From: an uncultured Clostridia bacterium
GTDB taxonomy: Bacteria; Bacillota; Clostridia; UBA1381
Direction: 5' to 3'
NCBI GenBank assembly: GCA_934501535.1
Contig: CAKSUM010000014.1
Coordinates: 24,228-88,227, forward strand
DNA: 64,000 nt
The notes beneath the pieces were generated by a model. That model saw only the letters and a program-made list of their open reading frames with translations. It was not told the origin of the DNA and searched no databases. The position numbers were made by a program, and so were the translations under genes. How positions within the stretch are numbered: position 1 is the stretch's first letter; every line of letters begins with the position of its first letter. Shown piece by piece: positions 42,601 to 50,887 of the stretch.

Positions 42601-44331
42601 GCTGATGAAAAGAAATTAAGTGCAAAGCCTTTGTGGACGGAGCCGCTAAAGGAAACAATATATCTTTCGGAATGTGTTGATAAGATTAACACGAATTCTT
42701 TTGAAAATTGCTGGGACGAAGACTCAGATATCTCAGCAACCTTGGGAATGGTTGATATTATTGAAACACAGAAACAAATACCGTTAAATATTTCATTGCC
42801 GCAGAGCGGACATATTGCTGTTTACGGTTCCTCCGGAACCGGCAAGACTACACTATTGCAAACAATTATTTTCTCGTTGACAACAAAATATTCGCCGGAG
42901 ATGTTAAACATTTTTGCTTTTGATTTCGGCGGACGCAATTTGGGGAATTTGTCACTTCTTCCTCATTGCGTTAATGTGGCTTTTGGTGATGAAGAGGACA
43001 AGATTTCATATATGTTTGAGCAGATACTCGAATGTATTGAAACAAGAAAGGTTTTGTTTGCAAAAAATAACTGTGCTGCATATGAATCATATTTGGCAAC
43101 AACCAAAAACAAGCTTCCCGCAGTTCTTTTAGTGCTGGATAACTATGCTGTATTCAGAGAAAAAATGTTCAGGAATGAAGATGATTTGATTAGAATTGCG
43201 GCTAACGCAAAGGCGTACGGAATATATTTGATTGTTACGGGAAACAGCAAGAATGCCATTTATTATAAAGTTTCCGAACACATATCAAATAATATTACTT
43301 TGCGTATGAATGATAAAATGAATTATCGTGATATATTAAATGTTTCAATACCTATTGAACCGGATAATATCAAAGGCAGAGGCTTGACGGTATTTAATAA
43401 AAAGGCAGTTGAAATTCAGGCGGCGCTTCCGTTAGAAGCGGAAAATGAGGCTGACCGAACTGAAAAAATAAATAAAATATATTCTGCTATGGCACAGGCA
43501 TATAACGGAGCCGATGCGGCAAGTCTTTACTCTGTTTCTTCAAATGAGAACGGTAAATCTGTTGTTTCGGAAGAGAATACAACCAAATCACCTGCTGTTT
43601 CAACAAGAAAAGCACCGTCAACGCTCCCTGCCGTTAATGATGATGACCATACTATTGTCTGCGGTTCTTCTGTTGTGAGCGGTCAGCTTCAGGGGTTTGA
43701 AATGCGCAATACCGCAAATGTATTTATAGGTATTAACGGCTCTGAATATCCGAACAGATTGTTTGAAAGAATTATTAATTTAAACAATGCCGTATTCTAT
43801 GATATTTGCTCCCCGGCAGCATTGGAGGGCGAATTCGTTACATCTGTAAATTCGCAATCCGAAATTCATGAAATGATTCAAAATCTCATTTATGAAGTTA
43901 ATGACCGGGACAGCGAACGTCAAATGCTGCTGGCTGCAAATGTTGATGATTTTGAAATATACGGATATATGCAGAAATATAAGAGAATTTTCCTGCTGAT
44001 AAGGAGTTTCTCTGAATTCTATGACGAGATAAGCGATGATGATTTAAAGTTGCTGCTGGCAATGTTGAAAAAACAGCGGCAGCTCGGAATATATATTCTC
44101 ACCGCAGATGATATCGAAAGTATAGAACCGTACTGTGATACGGCATTGTACATTGAATTAATAAAAACAGAAAAAGGCGTTATTCTCGGAGGCAATATCA
44201 GTGATAAAGAGGCAGCCCGGCTGTGCAGGCAATTCTCTGAAATACCGGTTGCGGAAAGAAACAAAAAACTCTCTGATAACAATGCTTTTATGTATAACGG
44301 TGCAAAATGGTCAGTGATTGAAATTAATTAA
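39682..44331 (+). CDS. essC: FHA-FtsK/SpoIIIE T7SS motor ATPase (EssC-like)
   Basis: 1549 residues from ATG 39682 (AGAGGTG upstream; GTG 39667 is possible). A degenerate FHA-like region (~1-105), then a clear FHA domain (~115-185: FIGRAPESN, SVSRKHAAI, GVFLNGKRI), which binds phosphothreonine. Two membrane segments (~255-310). Three FtsK-type ATPase modules: the first with Walker A GMTGSGKSEF (Lys709), VLVDFKGGD and VVIDEFAQL; the second with GSSGTGKTTL (Lys1055) and LLVLDNYAVF; the third (~1340-1549) lacks Walker A. This is the EssC/EccC plan: hexameric motor that recognises WXG100 substrates and drives type VII secretion. The FHA links it to the kinase and phosphatase encoded downstream. 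Confidence 0.92.
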   Translation: MGKYSAYFYIDNQLMQFDLDLLLNNCADNYLSESIVPVGGKKLFPIRTENKKYYLYGNFRNWEIVCDGNEVTEKVEISHGSYINFSSGKCAYSVLISDTADFSIYNNCPEIQKNQNIFIGRAPESNIVIDINDSVSRKHAAIRLDASGKGFAEDLSRKTGVFLNGKRIVSCELKCGDIIHIMGVSICFMGTFLIVPKNITVNGMKEVKSFDVSQPTDKEPEDTYARTPRILKSLDRNKIIIDAPTQPQKSKQQPFILVAGPSATMALGMMASFGVTLANALNGGNISSTITGGVMVISMLLGSLMWPSLLRNYNKRQEIANEKYRVEKYRYYLSEKEAEIKKSYERNCRIWNENLLPAPGRLSQIIFKRSINLWERTFTDEDFLHIRLGIGSGLFETEIQHPNKGFTLHDDALIDEAINLANKYKMLENVPIGVSLINQRTVGIVGESEKIHNTLRCMILNIAALHSPEDVKICVICNELQAEQAEWIKDLPHCWNSAKTMRYFAANNMEAQRLLNDMDEKIREREELTEKDAVRTPHIIVVVLDEKSVENVPFYRYLIDSENNVGISSVFIAEHFNRIPKECTAIIQNEKDICGIYTRNENNNRFVCFKSDEFKLTDAQKISRSLSEIPVKVEKTKLSVPDRVSFLDMYKAGNIEDLSIEQKWANNMSDKTLAVPVGIKAGGELFCLDIHEKYHGCHGLVAGMTGSGKSEFLQAFILSALINFSPNEIAFVLVDFKGGDMARPFLKVPHLSATISNLSGNILYRALVSLEAEVKSRQKIFNEAASLLGIDKIDINSYHKYFKEGRLTLPLPHLVIVIDEFAQLKSQQPEFMAKLVEIAQVGRSLGIHLILATQKPSGVVDPQIWSNSRFKVCLKVLDKQDSAEMINRPDAALIKSPGRAYVQVGYDEIFEQLQSGYSGADYVEKKEYTDDEDVTVTLMNSAAMPIRSARSVSGNLKSGKTQLEEIINKIIEIADEKKLSAKPLWTEPLKETIYLSECVDKINTNSFENCWDEDSDISATLGMVDIIETQKQIPLNISLPQSGHIAVYGSSGTGKTTLLQTIIFSLTTKYSPEMLNIFAFDFGGRNLGNLSLLPHCVNVAFGDEEDKISYMFEQILECIETRKVLFAKNNCAAYESYLATTKNKLPAVLLVLDNYAVFREKMFRNEDDLIRIAANAKAYGIYLIVTGNSKNAIYYKVSEHISNNITLRMNDKMNYRDILNVSIPIEPDNIKGRGLTVFNKKAVEIQAALPLEAENEADRTEKINKIYSAMAQAYNGADAASLYSVSSNENGKSVVSEENTTKSPAVSTRKAPSTLPAVNDDDHTIVCGSSVVSGQLQGFEMRNTANVFIGINGSEYPNRLFERIINLNNAVFYDICSPAALEGEFVTSVNSQSEIHEMIQNLIYEVNDRDSERQMLLAANVDDFEIYGYMQKYKRIFLLIRSFSEFYDEISDDDLKLLLAMLKKQRQLGIYILTADDIESIEPYCDTALYIELIKTEKGVILGGNISDKEAARLCRQFSEIPVAERNKKLSDNNAFMYNGAKWSVIEIN

Positions 44332-44348
44332 ACGGGGAGGTGTATAAT

Positions 44349-45137
44349 ATGAATTTGTCTGACAAATCTTTACATTTAACATATGATGAATTTTATGCAT
44401 TAATGTGCCTGTTAGGCGCAAAAAGTGTTCAGGGAACTTTTGTTGAAAATCATAGCGATATATCTCCGATTGATTTCGAGAATATATGGAAAATCTGTGA
44501 AAAGTCGCTGATTTCCAAAGGATATATGAGATCGGACGGCGGGGATGTGCAGTTGGATATCGGTTTATACAGTATCATAACAGCATGTGTGAATGCCGAA
44601 AGAAAATACAGTGTGCAGCTGTCAAAAGATAAATCCAATATAATCGATACCGTTTTTTATGACGGGAATAAGGCAACGGTTTCTATTAATAACTGTGATG
44701 AAAAGAAAGAAGTTTATTTGAGTTATTGTAATAAAAAGAAATCTTTTGACAAACTGGTTAAGGAAATTCCGGACATCGCACAAAATACGCTGAATGAAAT
44801 GCCCGGTGAAATTACTCTGTCGCATCAGGAATATTTCACATTAATGTCAAGTGCCAATATGGGGGATTATACCAAAGCGCGGAATTTGTTCCCGGATGGT
44901 ATCCCGGAAGAGTATTTAACCGATTTAACAGACGCATTGAAAAAATCTTACGGTTTATTATCGGTCAGTGAATTCGAAGATGATGATTTCAGAAATTACA
45001 GCATTTTATTCGGCAAATCGTGTTTTTGGGCAATTTATGCACAAGATGAAGAAACAATATCTTTTAAATCGGTATCCAAAAAGGATTTAGAAGAAAGTCT
45101 TGCACGGACTTTTGGTTACGACGGAGGTGGTATTTAA
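44349..45137 (+). CDS. Uncharacterised T7SS-operon protein
   Basis: 262 residues from ATG 44349 (GGGGAGG at 8 nt). No signal peptide or membrane segment. Two related halves open with similar sequence: LTYDEFYALMCLLGA near residue 10 and LSHQEYFTLMSSANM near 155, which suggests an internal duplication of a helical/winged module. Position directly after the EssC-like motor and ahead of EsaB resembles that of chaperone-like EspG proteins in other type VII loci, and the size is similar, but I see no sequence proof. Call it a conserved-position protein of unknown function. Confidence 0.6.
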   Translation: MNLSDKSLHLTYDEFYALMCLLGAKSVQGTFVENHSDISPIDFENIWKICEKSLISKGYMRSDGGDVQLDIGLYSIITACVNAERKYSVQLSKDKSNIIDTVFYDGNKATVSINNCDEKKEVYLSYCNKKKSFDKLVKEIPDIAQNTLNEMPGEITLSHQEYFTLMSSANMGDYTKARNLFPDGIPEEYLTDLTDALKKSYGLLSVSEFEDDDFRNYSILFGKSCFWAIYAQDEETISFKSVSKKDLEESLARTFGYDGGGI

Positions 45138-45138
45138 A

Positions 45139-45396
45139 ATGACCGAAAAAATTACGCTTTCGGTATGCGTGTTGGGAATTAATAAAAATTGTGAATTTTC
45201 CGTTCCGCTGAATATGTCTGTCAGAGAAGCAATTAAGTTAATGAAAAAGGTAATAACCGAGGAATATTGTGGAAACTCACCTATGCCGGAGAACAGGCTG
45301 AATTTGATGAAACTGTCGGATTGTGAAGTATTGAACGATTCATTGAGTTTCGCCCAACTTGGTATTGCAAACGGAGAAAAATTGATTTTTGTTTAG
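45139..45396 (+). CDS. EsaB/YukD-like ubiquitin-fold protein
   Basis: 85 residues from ATG 45139, 1 nt after the previous stop and behind GGAGG; an upstream in-frame start lies inside the previous gene. ITLSVCVLGINKNCEFSVPL, REAIKLMKKVI and LIFV at the end give the ubiquitin-like beta-grasp seen in EsaB/YukD, a small cytoplasmic regulator or component of Firmicutes T7SS. Followed after 14 nt by the first WXG100 gene. Confidence 0.8.
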   Translation: MTEKITLSVCVLGINKNCEFSVPLNMSVREAIKLMKKVITEEYCGNSPMPENRLNLMKLSDCEVLNDSLSFAQLGIANGEKLIFV

Positions 45397-45410
45397 GGGG
45401 TGTAAAAATT

Positions 45411-45707
45411 ATGGCATCTTTCAGAATTAATTATTCAAGAGTTATTTCCCAGGCCGAGTCTATGAATAATTTAAGCAGCGATCTTTCTTCCGAAATACGC
45501 AGGCTGGAAAATATGCTGAGCGAAACGCGAAGTGATTGGCAAGGCCCCGCTTCGGAAACGTTTCGAAGGCAATTAAGTAATTTAATATCGGATATGAAAA
45601 GTACCAAAAGTAAAATGTCGCGTGTTTCAAGTACAATTAAAAGCGCAGCAAAAAGAATACAGGCGGCAGACGAGCGTGCTGCTGAGAGAGCACGAAAACT
45701 AAAGTAA
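45411..45707 (+). CDS. WXG100 protein 1
   Basis: 98 residues, helix-turn-helix hairpin with W-Q-G in the turn (SDWQGPASETF, residue ~44). Typical EsxA size. Unlike the two WXG100 proteins downstream it has no YxxxD/E export motif at its C-terminus (ends ...RAAERARKLK, strongly basic), so it may need a partner for export or be a structural component. GGGGG ribosome site. Confidence 0.9.
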   Translation: MASFRINYSRVISQAESMNNLSSDLSSEIRRLENMLSETRSDWQGPASETFRRQLSNLISDMKSTKSKMSRVSSTIKSAAKRIQAADERAAERARKLK

Positions 45708-45725
45708 TGGTTTGGAGGTGAAAAT

Positions 45726-45836
45726 ATGGAGGCTGTAGCTGCAACACCGGTTAATTCAGCAATAAGTACGGCAGTGCCGATAGTTGTTGCCGTACTTGTG
45801 GGAATAGTATTATTCGCTTTTTTAAGGCGAAAGTAA
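45726..45836 (+). CDS. 36-residue single-span membrane peptide between WXG100 genes
   Basis: ATG 45726 is preceded by a strong TTTGGAGGTG ribosome site at 5 nt spacing and opens a 36-codon gene ending at TAA 45836. The peptide has a short polar N-terminus (MEAVAATPVNSAIST), one hydrophobic helix (VPIVVAVLVGIVLFAFL) and a basic end (RRK), so it should sit in the membrane with the C-terminus inside. It lies 18 nt after WXG100-1, within the operon. No known family recognised. Possibly a small component of the secretion channel (inference). Confidence 0.7.
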   Translation: MEAVAATPVNSAISTAVPIVVAVLVGIVLFAFLRRK

Positions 45837-45900
45837 AAAATCAAATCAGGGTTATAAAATATTATTATAACAAATTATTTTTTGAAAGGAGCAATTTATT

Positions 45901-46212
45901 ATGGCAAACGCATGGTCAGTAACCACAGAAAGACTTACATCTTCTGCAAATAATTTGGAGGGAAAAGTCGCGTCGTACAATTCGGAATGGGGCAAACTTT
46001 ACACGGAGGTTGAGAGTTTAAAATCTTCTCAGTGGAAGGGTATTGCAAGTGATACGTTCAATGCAAAGCTTGAGTCCTACAGAAATGATTTTGAGGAATT
46101 AGCAAAAATTTTGAACAGTTATAAAGATTTCTTAAGATCTGCGGCAGAAAGATATGAAAAAACAGAAGAAGCAGTAAAAGATGCAGCCGGAAATCTCAAT
46201 GCCGGAATATAA
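45901..46212 (+). CDS. WXG100 protein 2
   Basis: 103 residues, helical hairpin with W-K-G in the turn (SSQWKGIASDTF, residue ~49). The C-terminal signal YEKTE (YxxxE, in AAERYEKTEEAV) is the type VII export motif. AAAGGAG ribosome site. Secreted, probably as a dimer with itself or WXG100-3. The 64-nt gap before it contains a GTTATAA/TTATAAC hairpin. Confidence 0.92.
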   Translation: MANAWSVTTERLTSSANNLEGKVASYNSEWGKLYTEVESLKSSQWKGIASDTFNAKLESYRNDFEELAKILNSYKDFLRSAAERYEKTEEAVKDAAGNLNAGI

Positions 46213-46237
46213 AATGAAATTTTAGGAGGATTTTGAA

Positions 46238-46537
46238 ATGGCTACAATTAAAGTTGATTCAACAGTAATGAGAGATAAAGCAAGCACTTTTAAGAATGTC
46301 GCGAGTACAATAAAAAACTTAACAGATGAAATGACTCAGGAAATGGAGAGTTTACGCAATGTTTGGGAAGGCGAGTCCGCTGAAGCAACCGTATCAAAGT
46401 TTAAGAGTTTAGCGTCGACTTTTGAAGAAAAGTTCAATACCATTAACCAGTATGCGTCTTTTCTTGAGGATGCGGCTAATGCTTATGATGATGCAGAAAA
46501 GGCTGTTGCTCAGGGTGCAGAAGGCACACAGTCTTAA
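46238..46537 (+). CDS. WXG100 protein 3
   Basis: 99 residues, helical hairpin with W-E-G in the turn (LRNVWEGESAEATV, residue ~43) and the export motif YDDAE (ANAYDDAEKAV) near the C-terminus. AGGAGG ribosome site. Likely a secreted substrate or partner; a stable hairpin follows the gene (46554-46599). Confidence 0.92.
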   Translation: MATIKVDSTVMRDKASTFKNVASTIKNLTDEMTQEMESLRNVWEGESAEATVSKFKSLASTFEEKFNTINQYASFLEDAANAYDDAEKAVAQGAEGTQS

Positions 46538-46553
46538 TTTGAAGTGCGATAAT

Positions 46554-46599
46554 CACAGAGGCATATAAAAATGCACATTCAAAATTATGTGCCTCTGTG
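46554..46599 (+). other. Intercistronic hairpin after the WXG100 genes
   Basis: CACAGAGGCA pairs with TGCCTCTGTG (10 bp, 26-nt loop) without a T-run. It may protect the WXG100 message or limit transcription into the next gene. Confidence 0.55.
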
Positions 46600-46624
46600 A
46601 AGTTTAAATTAAGGAGGTGTAAAG

Positions 46625-47884
46625 GTGCCTTACATAAAAGTTGACACAAGAAGATTATCCGACTTCGGAAATGCTGCGTCTTCATCAAAAAGCAGGGTCG
46701 GTAATATAAAATCATCTTTTTCTTCTATCGGCAGTTCGCTTGATTGGGACGTGAAAGCATGCTCGGGTATCAATAGTGCAATAAGACAAATTAACAATGA
46801 ACTCTCAAGCGAAATGTCAAGCTTAGGAAGAATGGAATCATTTTTTCATATGGCAGTCAGAAAGTACAATGATGCTGAAAAATCAAAAGATAAACTATCT
46901 AAAATTCCTCAAACGAGAAGAGCGTCTGCACTTGTACACGGAGGTAATATAAAAAATAAAACCGGGAATGTTGTGCTGTTGTCGATATTCAAAACAAACA
47001 GGATATCAATGGCCGGGCAAATTGAAATATCGGATGACATCAAAGACAAAGTCAAAAGTTTATTGCTGAAGATCAGCAAAAAAGCAGGAATTGTCGGTTC
47101 TTTAATAAGTATAGCAGATGATGAAAGTTCATTTTTCAAAAAAATACAAGAGGGCGATTGCGCAGGAGTGATATCCAGTCTCGGTATTTTGGGAAAAAGT
47201 ACATATAAAACAATTTCAAAGGTTATAAAAAAAGGTGCAAATATGGCTAAAGTTTCGCCGATGCTGCACTGGACTACGCAGGCTAAAAGCTGGGGCAAAA
47301 CATTGCTGGGAGTTGAAAATTATTTCAATCCTAAAACCGTCGGGGTTGCATCTAAGGCATCAAAAACATCAACACGAATTTATAATAATTTTCAGAAAAC
47401 CCGGACGTATGAATTTGGGAAAATAACTAAAGCGGATGTTGTTATAAGCGGAGTTTTTAATGCATTTAAGAATTATTCCGAAATGAAATCGGGCAAGATA
47501 GATGCTCAAAGAGCTGTTGCCGAAACCATAACGGAAACAGCAATAGATGTGGTTGTCGATGCTGCATTGTATGCCGGAATAGCAGCCGTTCTGGCAGGAG
47601 TTGCCGGTACAGCGGCAGTCCCGGCGCTTGCTATAGGTGCAGTTGTGGTTACAACCAAATGGTTTTTGGATATTGCAACAAACGCAATTACCGGGACGGA
47701 CGGCGGATTTACCGAATATGTGTCGGATAAGATTTTGGATTTTGCGGAATATGCGGGTGACGCTGTAAAAAAAGTAAAAAATGCGGTTGTCTCTTCTGTT
47801 GTCAAAACATGTTCAAATATATTTTTGCGAAATGCTAAAAACACTGTAAGCTGTCTGCTCAATAAGCTGAGTTTCTCGTTTTAA
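46625..47884 (+). CDS. Putative large T7SS substrate: WXG-like N-terminus, hydrophobic C-terminus
   Basis: 419 residues, GTG start 7 nt after AAGGAGG. Residues 1-95 form a WXG100-like helical pair (LDWDVKACSGINSAIRQINN in the turn region) ending in the export motif YNDAE (AVRKYNDAEKSKD). A ~180-residue middle of unknown fold follows. Residues ~305-355 are strongly hydrophobic and rich in Ala/Gly/Val (AALYAGIAAVLAGVAGTAAV, then AVVVTTKWF), like membrane-inserting glycine-zipper segments. This matches the plan of LXG/WXG-headed effectors with a toxic C-terminal part; a pore-forming role is possible (inference). No obvious immunity gene next to it. Confidence 0.65.
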   Translation: MPYIKVDTRRLSDFGNAASSSKSRVGNIKSSFSSIGSSLDWDVKACSGINSAIRQINNELSSEMSSLGRMESFFHMAVRKYNDAEKSKDKLSKIPQTRRASALVHGGNIKNKTGNVVLLSIFKTNRISMAGQIEISDDIKDKVKSLLLKISKKAGIVGSLISIADDESSFFKKIQEGDCAGVISSLGILGKSTYKTISKVIKKGANMAKVSPMLHWTTQAKSWGKTLLGVENYFNPKTVGVASKASKTSTRIYNNFQKTRTYEFGKITKADVVISGVFNAFKNYSEMKSGKIDAQRAVAETITETAIDVVVDAALYAGIAAVLAGVAGTAAVPALAIGAVVVTTKWFLDIATNAITGTDGGFTEYVSDKILDFAEYAGDAVKKVKNAVVSSVVKTCSNIFLRNAKNTVSCLLNKLSFSF

Positions 47885-47913
47885 GAAACATTTATTAAGG
47901 AGTGAATTGTAAT

Positions 47914-48183
47914 ATGATTAAAGATTTATTGCCTGTCGGCAGCGTTGTTTTGCTTAAAGGCGGAATAAAAAAATTAATTATTATGGGGATAAAACACGCT
48001 GATGCGGAAAAGCCGGAAACGGAATATGATTATGTAGGAGTTATGTATCCCGAAGGTTATTTGGGAAATGATACGCTGTTTCTTTTTAACCACTCGGATA
48101 TAAATGATATTATTTTCACCGGATATACCAATCCTGAACGTGATGAATTTTTATCGGAAGTAGAAAAATTATACAATGATTGA
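47914..48183 (+). CDS. DUF4176 protein (T7SS-associated)
   Basis: 89 residues from ATG 47914 (AAGGAG 11 nt before). The DUF4176 pattern is clear: LLPVGSVVLLKGGIKKLIIM, YDYVGVMYPEGYLG, LFLFNHSDINDIIFTGY. These small cytoplasmic proteins accompany type VII loci and effectors in Firmicutes; some may act as adaptor or immunity-like proteins, but none of that is proven here. Overlaps the phosphatase gene by 8 nt. Confidence 0.85.
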   Translation: MIKDLLPVGSVVLLKGGIKKLIIMGIKHADAEKPETEYDYVGVMYPEGYLGNDTLFLFNHSDINDIIFTGYTNPERDEFLSEVEKLYND

Positions 48184-48967
48184 TGCAGTTGCTTTTTCAA
48201 ATGCAGGAAACATACGAAGCAATCACGAAGACAATTATTTGCTGGGTGTTGACAGCCACATCAGCAAAGCAATACAAAAGCAAATGAGAAATAATCTCTA
48301 TACGGAAAAATCCGCCTACACGGGTAATTCGGGTGTTTTCGCGGTTTGCGACGGTATGGGCGGACATGCTTCGGGAGAGGCTGCCAGTTATGCGGCGGTT
48401 TCCTGGCTGATGAATAAAACAAATTTATTGCTGAATTCCCGGTCGGAAGAAATAATTGGCTGCATAACGGAATTGAATACTCATATATGCGATGAGGCTA
48501 ACAGAGTTTCAAGCTGCAACAATATGGGATGTACTTTAAGTGCAATACTGATCAACGGCAGAAATATTCATACGGTCAATGCCGGCGACAGCCGTATCTA
48601 TTGCTTTAAAAACAGGAATTTGTCGCAGATAACTACGGATCATACAGAGGGACAGCGGTTATTGAATCTCGGATTGCTTACAAAGGATGAGCTGCCGGAG
48701 TTTTCGTCACGAAAATCGCTATATAAGTATTTGGGACGAAACGGAGATTTGATAGCTGATGTGGCAGATATCAGCGGCAGTGACGGGCTGTATATGATTT
48801 GCAGTGACGGTCTTACGGATTCGGTTGATGACGGCGAAATTGAACGGGTATTCCGAAAAGGCGGTTCAATTTCAGACATCGGACAGGAACTGATAGACTC
48901 CGCTTTGGCAAAAGGAAATTTATGTGCTGATAATGTTACTTTATTATTAGTGGAAATATCTTACTGA
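48176..48967 (+). CDS. PP2C-family Ser/Thr phosphatase
   Basis: 263 residues. All PP2C metal motifs present: NHEDNYL, VCDGMGGHASGE, VNAGDSRIY, ICSDGLTD and ADNVTLLLVE. Soluble cytoplasmic enzyme removing phosphate from Ser/Thr. Its stop overlaps the kinase start by 1 nt, so kinase and phosphatase are made together; the FHA domain of the EssC-like motor is the obvious reader of the phosphorylated state (inference). Confidence 0.93.
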   Translation: MIDAVAFSNAGNIRSNHEDNYLLGVDSHISKAIQKQMRNNLYTEKSAYTGNSGVFAVCDGMGGHASGEAASYAAVSWLMNKTNLLLNSRSEEIIGCITELNTHICDEANRVSSCNNMGCTLSAILINGRNIHTVNAGDSRIYCFKNRNLSQITTDHTEGQRLLNLGLLTKDELPEFSSRKSLYKYLGRNGDLIADVADISGSDGLYMICSDGLTDSVDDGEIERVFRKGGSISDIGQELIDSALAKGNLCADNVTLLLVEISY

Positions 48968-50871
48968 TGAAAGAAGGGATAAAGTTGATAGGACAAACGA
49001 TTTTGGGATATACAATCGAAGAAGAAATAGGTTCGGGCGGTTTTGGTACGGTATATAAAGCAAGCAAAAGCAATCAATCGGGAACTTATGTGCGTGCAAT
49101 TAAACATATATCCCTTCCTACAAAAAAACAATATAACGATGTTTTGAATTCTATGGGCGGAGATTACTCGAAAGCCGATAATTATTTTTCGGATATTCTG
49201 AAAGATATTGTCGGAGAAATTCAAATATTAAATAACCTTACCGAACAAGGTGTGCGTAATGTTGTTTGGTATTATGAAAATCAAATAGATGAGAGCCAAT
49301 CTCCGCTGAGGTATGACATATATATTTTGATGGAATATCTCACCCCGTTTGATGAATACATACAAAAACACGAATTTACGGTGAGAGATGCAGTTAAACT
49401 GGGTAAAGATATTGCCGCGGCACTTGTTGCATGTCACAAGAATAATGTCATACATCGCGATATTAAAGATGAAAATATATTCGTTGCAAATGACGGGACA
49501 TATAAACTGGGAGATTTCGGAGTGTCAAAAAAGCTTCAGGACCGTTCCCGTGCGGAAAGCATGAAAGGTACACCGAATTACATTGCACCGGAAGTATATT
49601 TGGGCAGAGGGACTTACGATAATACGGTGGATATATATTCACTGGGAATAGTGTTATATAAATTACTTAATTATAATCGCAATCCGTTTATGCCTAAATA
49701 TCCGGAGCCGTTCAACAGCAATGATGAAGATGCCGCCTTTGAAAACAGAATGAAAGAGTTAACGCCGGAACTTCCCCAAAATGCTGAAAATAATCTTGGC
49801 AATATCATTTTGAAGGCTATCGGAAAGCGCAGTGAACGTTATAATTCTGCGGCAGATTTTTTTGATATTCTTACGGAAACCGAAAAAAGTTTAACAAATG
49901 AGGAATTGAATAAGGTTATAAGTACCCCTGCGGTAAACAACAAACGGCAAACTTCGGGGACGGTGAATAAAGACGGCGGTATTTCCCTGAAAGAAACAAT
50001 CGGAGAAAATTATGAGGTTTTGTCAGATACTGCGAAGGAAAAAGGAAACGGCAATCTTTTTGAAACCCGGGGAGAAGAATATACTCCGCCTGTATTGCCT
50101 GATGAGCCGAAAAGAATAATTCCCGGCGAAAAAGAGGAACCGCTCAAAAAAGAAACACTCAAAGAAGAAAGATATAAATATGATTATACTTCGAAAGACC
50201 CTTGCGCGGCACCTCCGGAAGAACCGCACATTGAACCGATTCAAAAAGGAAGTTTCGATTGGTTATTGTATGCCGCACCTTTTGTGATTTTATCGGTGTA
50301 TATCGTATTATTTTTCGTGTTACTGCCGAAAACCTATGATAACACGGTATCTTTTATAGACTGGGCAATAAAAAATCCGCAGGATTTGCTGGAGGCAATG
50401 AAATCGTCTGATAATGTGCTGCCGCCGATATACAGGGTTCTGTTCCTTAAATTATTAAATATTGCATTGTTTTCCGGGTTAATTGTATCGTTGTATTTTA
50501 TCGGAAGAAAACTTCATTTTTCTAAACCGAATTATGCCTCAAATGCAACTTTGACAGACAAAGAAGCTTATTATTTGTCTTTGGAAATATACGAAGAATT
50601 AAAGGCCGAATCCATACCCGATACATCAGATGTTATATCTTCGGTAAAAGCGGTACATGACCGATTGAAAAATGACAGCTCTTTCGGTATCGGAAATCAA
50701 AGTGTGATTCGCTGCGAACAGGAAATAGAATCACTTTTAAGAACTATTCAGTCCAATATTGCAGGCTTGAAAAATGAGAATACGTTTTCCGGTTCAAAAC
50801 GAACCATACTCACTTCCTGCAACAGAATAACGGCAAAAATGAAACTGAGAACGGAATTAAAAAAGAAATAA
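48967..50871 (+). CDS. Membrane Ser/Thr protein kinase
   Basis: 634 residues. Kinase domain 1-~310 with Gly loop EIGSGGFGTVYKA, AIKHIS lysine, catalytic HRD (His163-Asp165, VIHRDIKDEN), DFG (Asp183) and a GTPNYIAPE activation segment, so an active Hanks-type kinase. A Pro/Glu/Lys-rich linker (~330-425) leads to two membrane helices (~432-457 and ~489-513) with only ~35 residues between them outside the cell, then a cytoplasmic helical tail (~515-634). No PASTA domains, unlike PrkC. It may stand where the pseudokinase EssB stands in classical T7SSb (inference). Likely phosphorylates T7SS components. Confidence 0.92.
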   Translation: MKEGIKLIGQTILGYTIEEEIGSGGFGTVYKASKSNQSGTYVRAIKHISLPTKKQYNDVLNSMGGDYSKADNYFSDILKDIVGEIQILNNLTEQGVRNVVWYYENQIDESQSPLRYDIYILMEYLTPFDEYIQKHEFTVRDAVKLGKDIAAALVACHKNNVIHRDIKDENIFVANDGTYKLGDFGVSKKLQDRSRAESMKGTPNYIAPEVYLGRGTYDNTVDIYSLGIVLYKLLNYNRNPFMPKYPEPFNSNDEDAAFENRMKELTPELPQNAENNLGNIILKAIGKRSERYNSAADFFDILTETEKSLTNEELNKVISTPAVNNKRQTSGTVNKDGGISLKETIGENYEVLSDTAKEKGNGNLFETRGEEYTPPVLPDEPKRIIPGEKEEPLKKETLKEERYKYDYTSKDPCAAPPEEPHIEPIQKGSFDWLLYAAPFVILSVYIVLFFVLLPKTYDNTVSFIDWAIKNPQDLLEAMKSSDNVLPPIYRVLFLKLLNIALFSGLIVSLYFIGRKLHFSKPNYASNATLTDKEAYYLSLEIYEELKAESIPDTSDVISSVKAVHDRLKNDSSFGIGNQSVIRCEQEIESLLRTIQSNIAGLKNENTFSGSKRTILTSCNRITAKMKLRTELKKK

Positions 50872-50887
50872 AAAGGAGTAAATAAAA

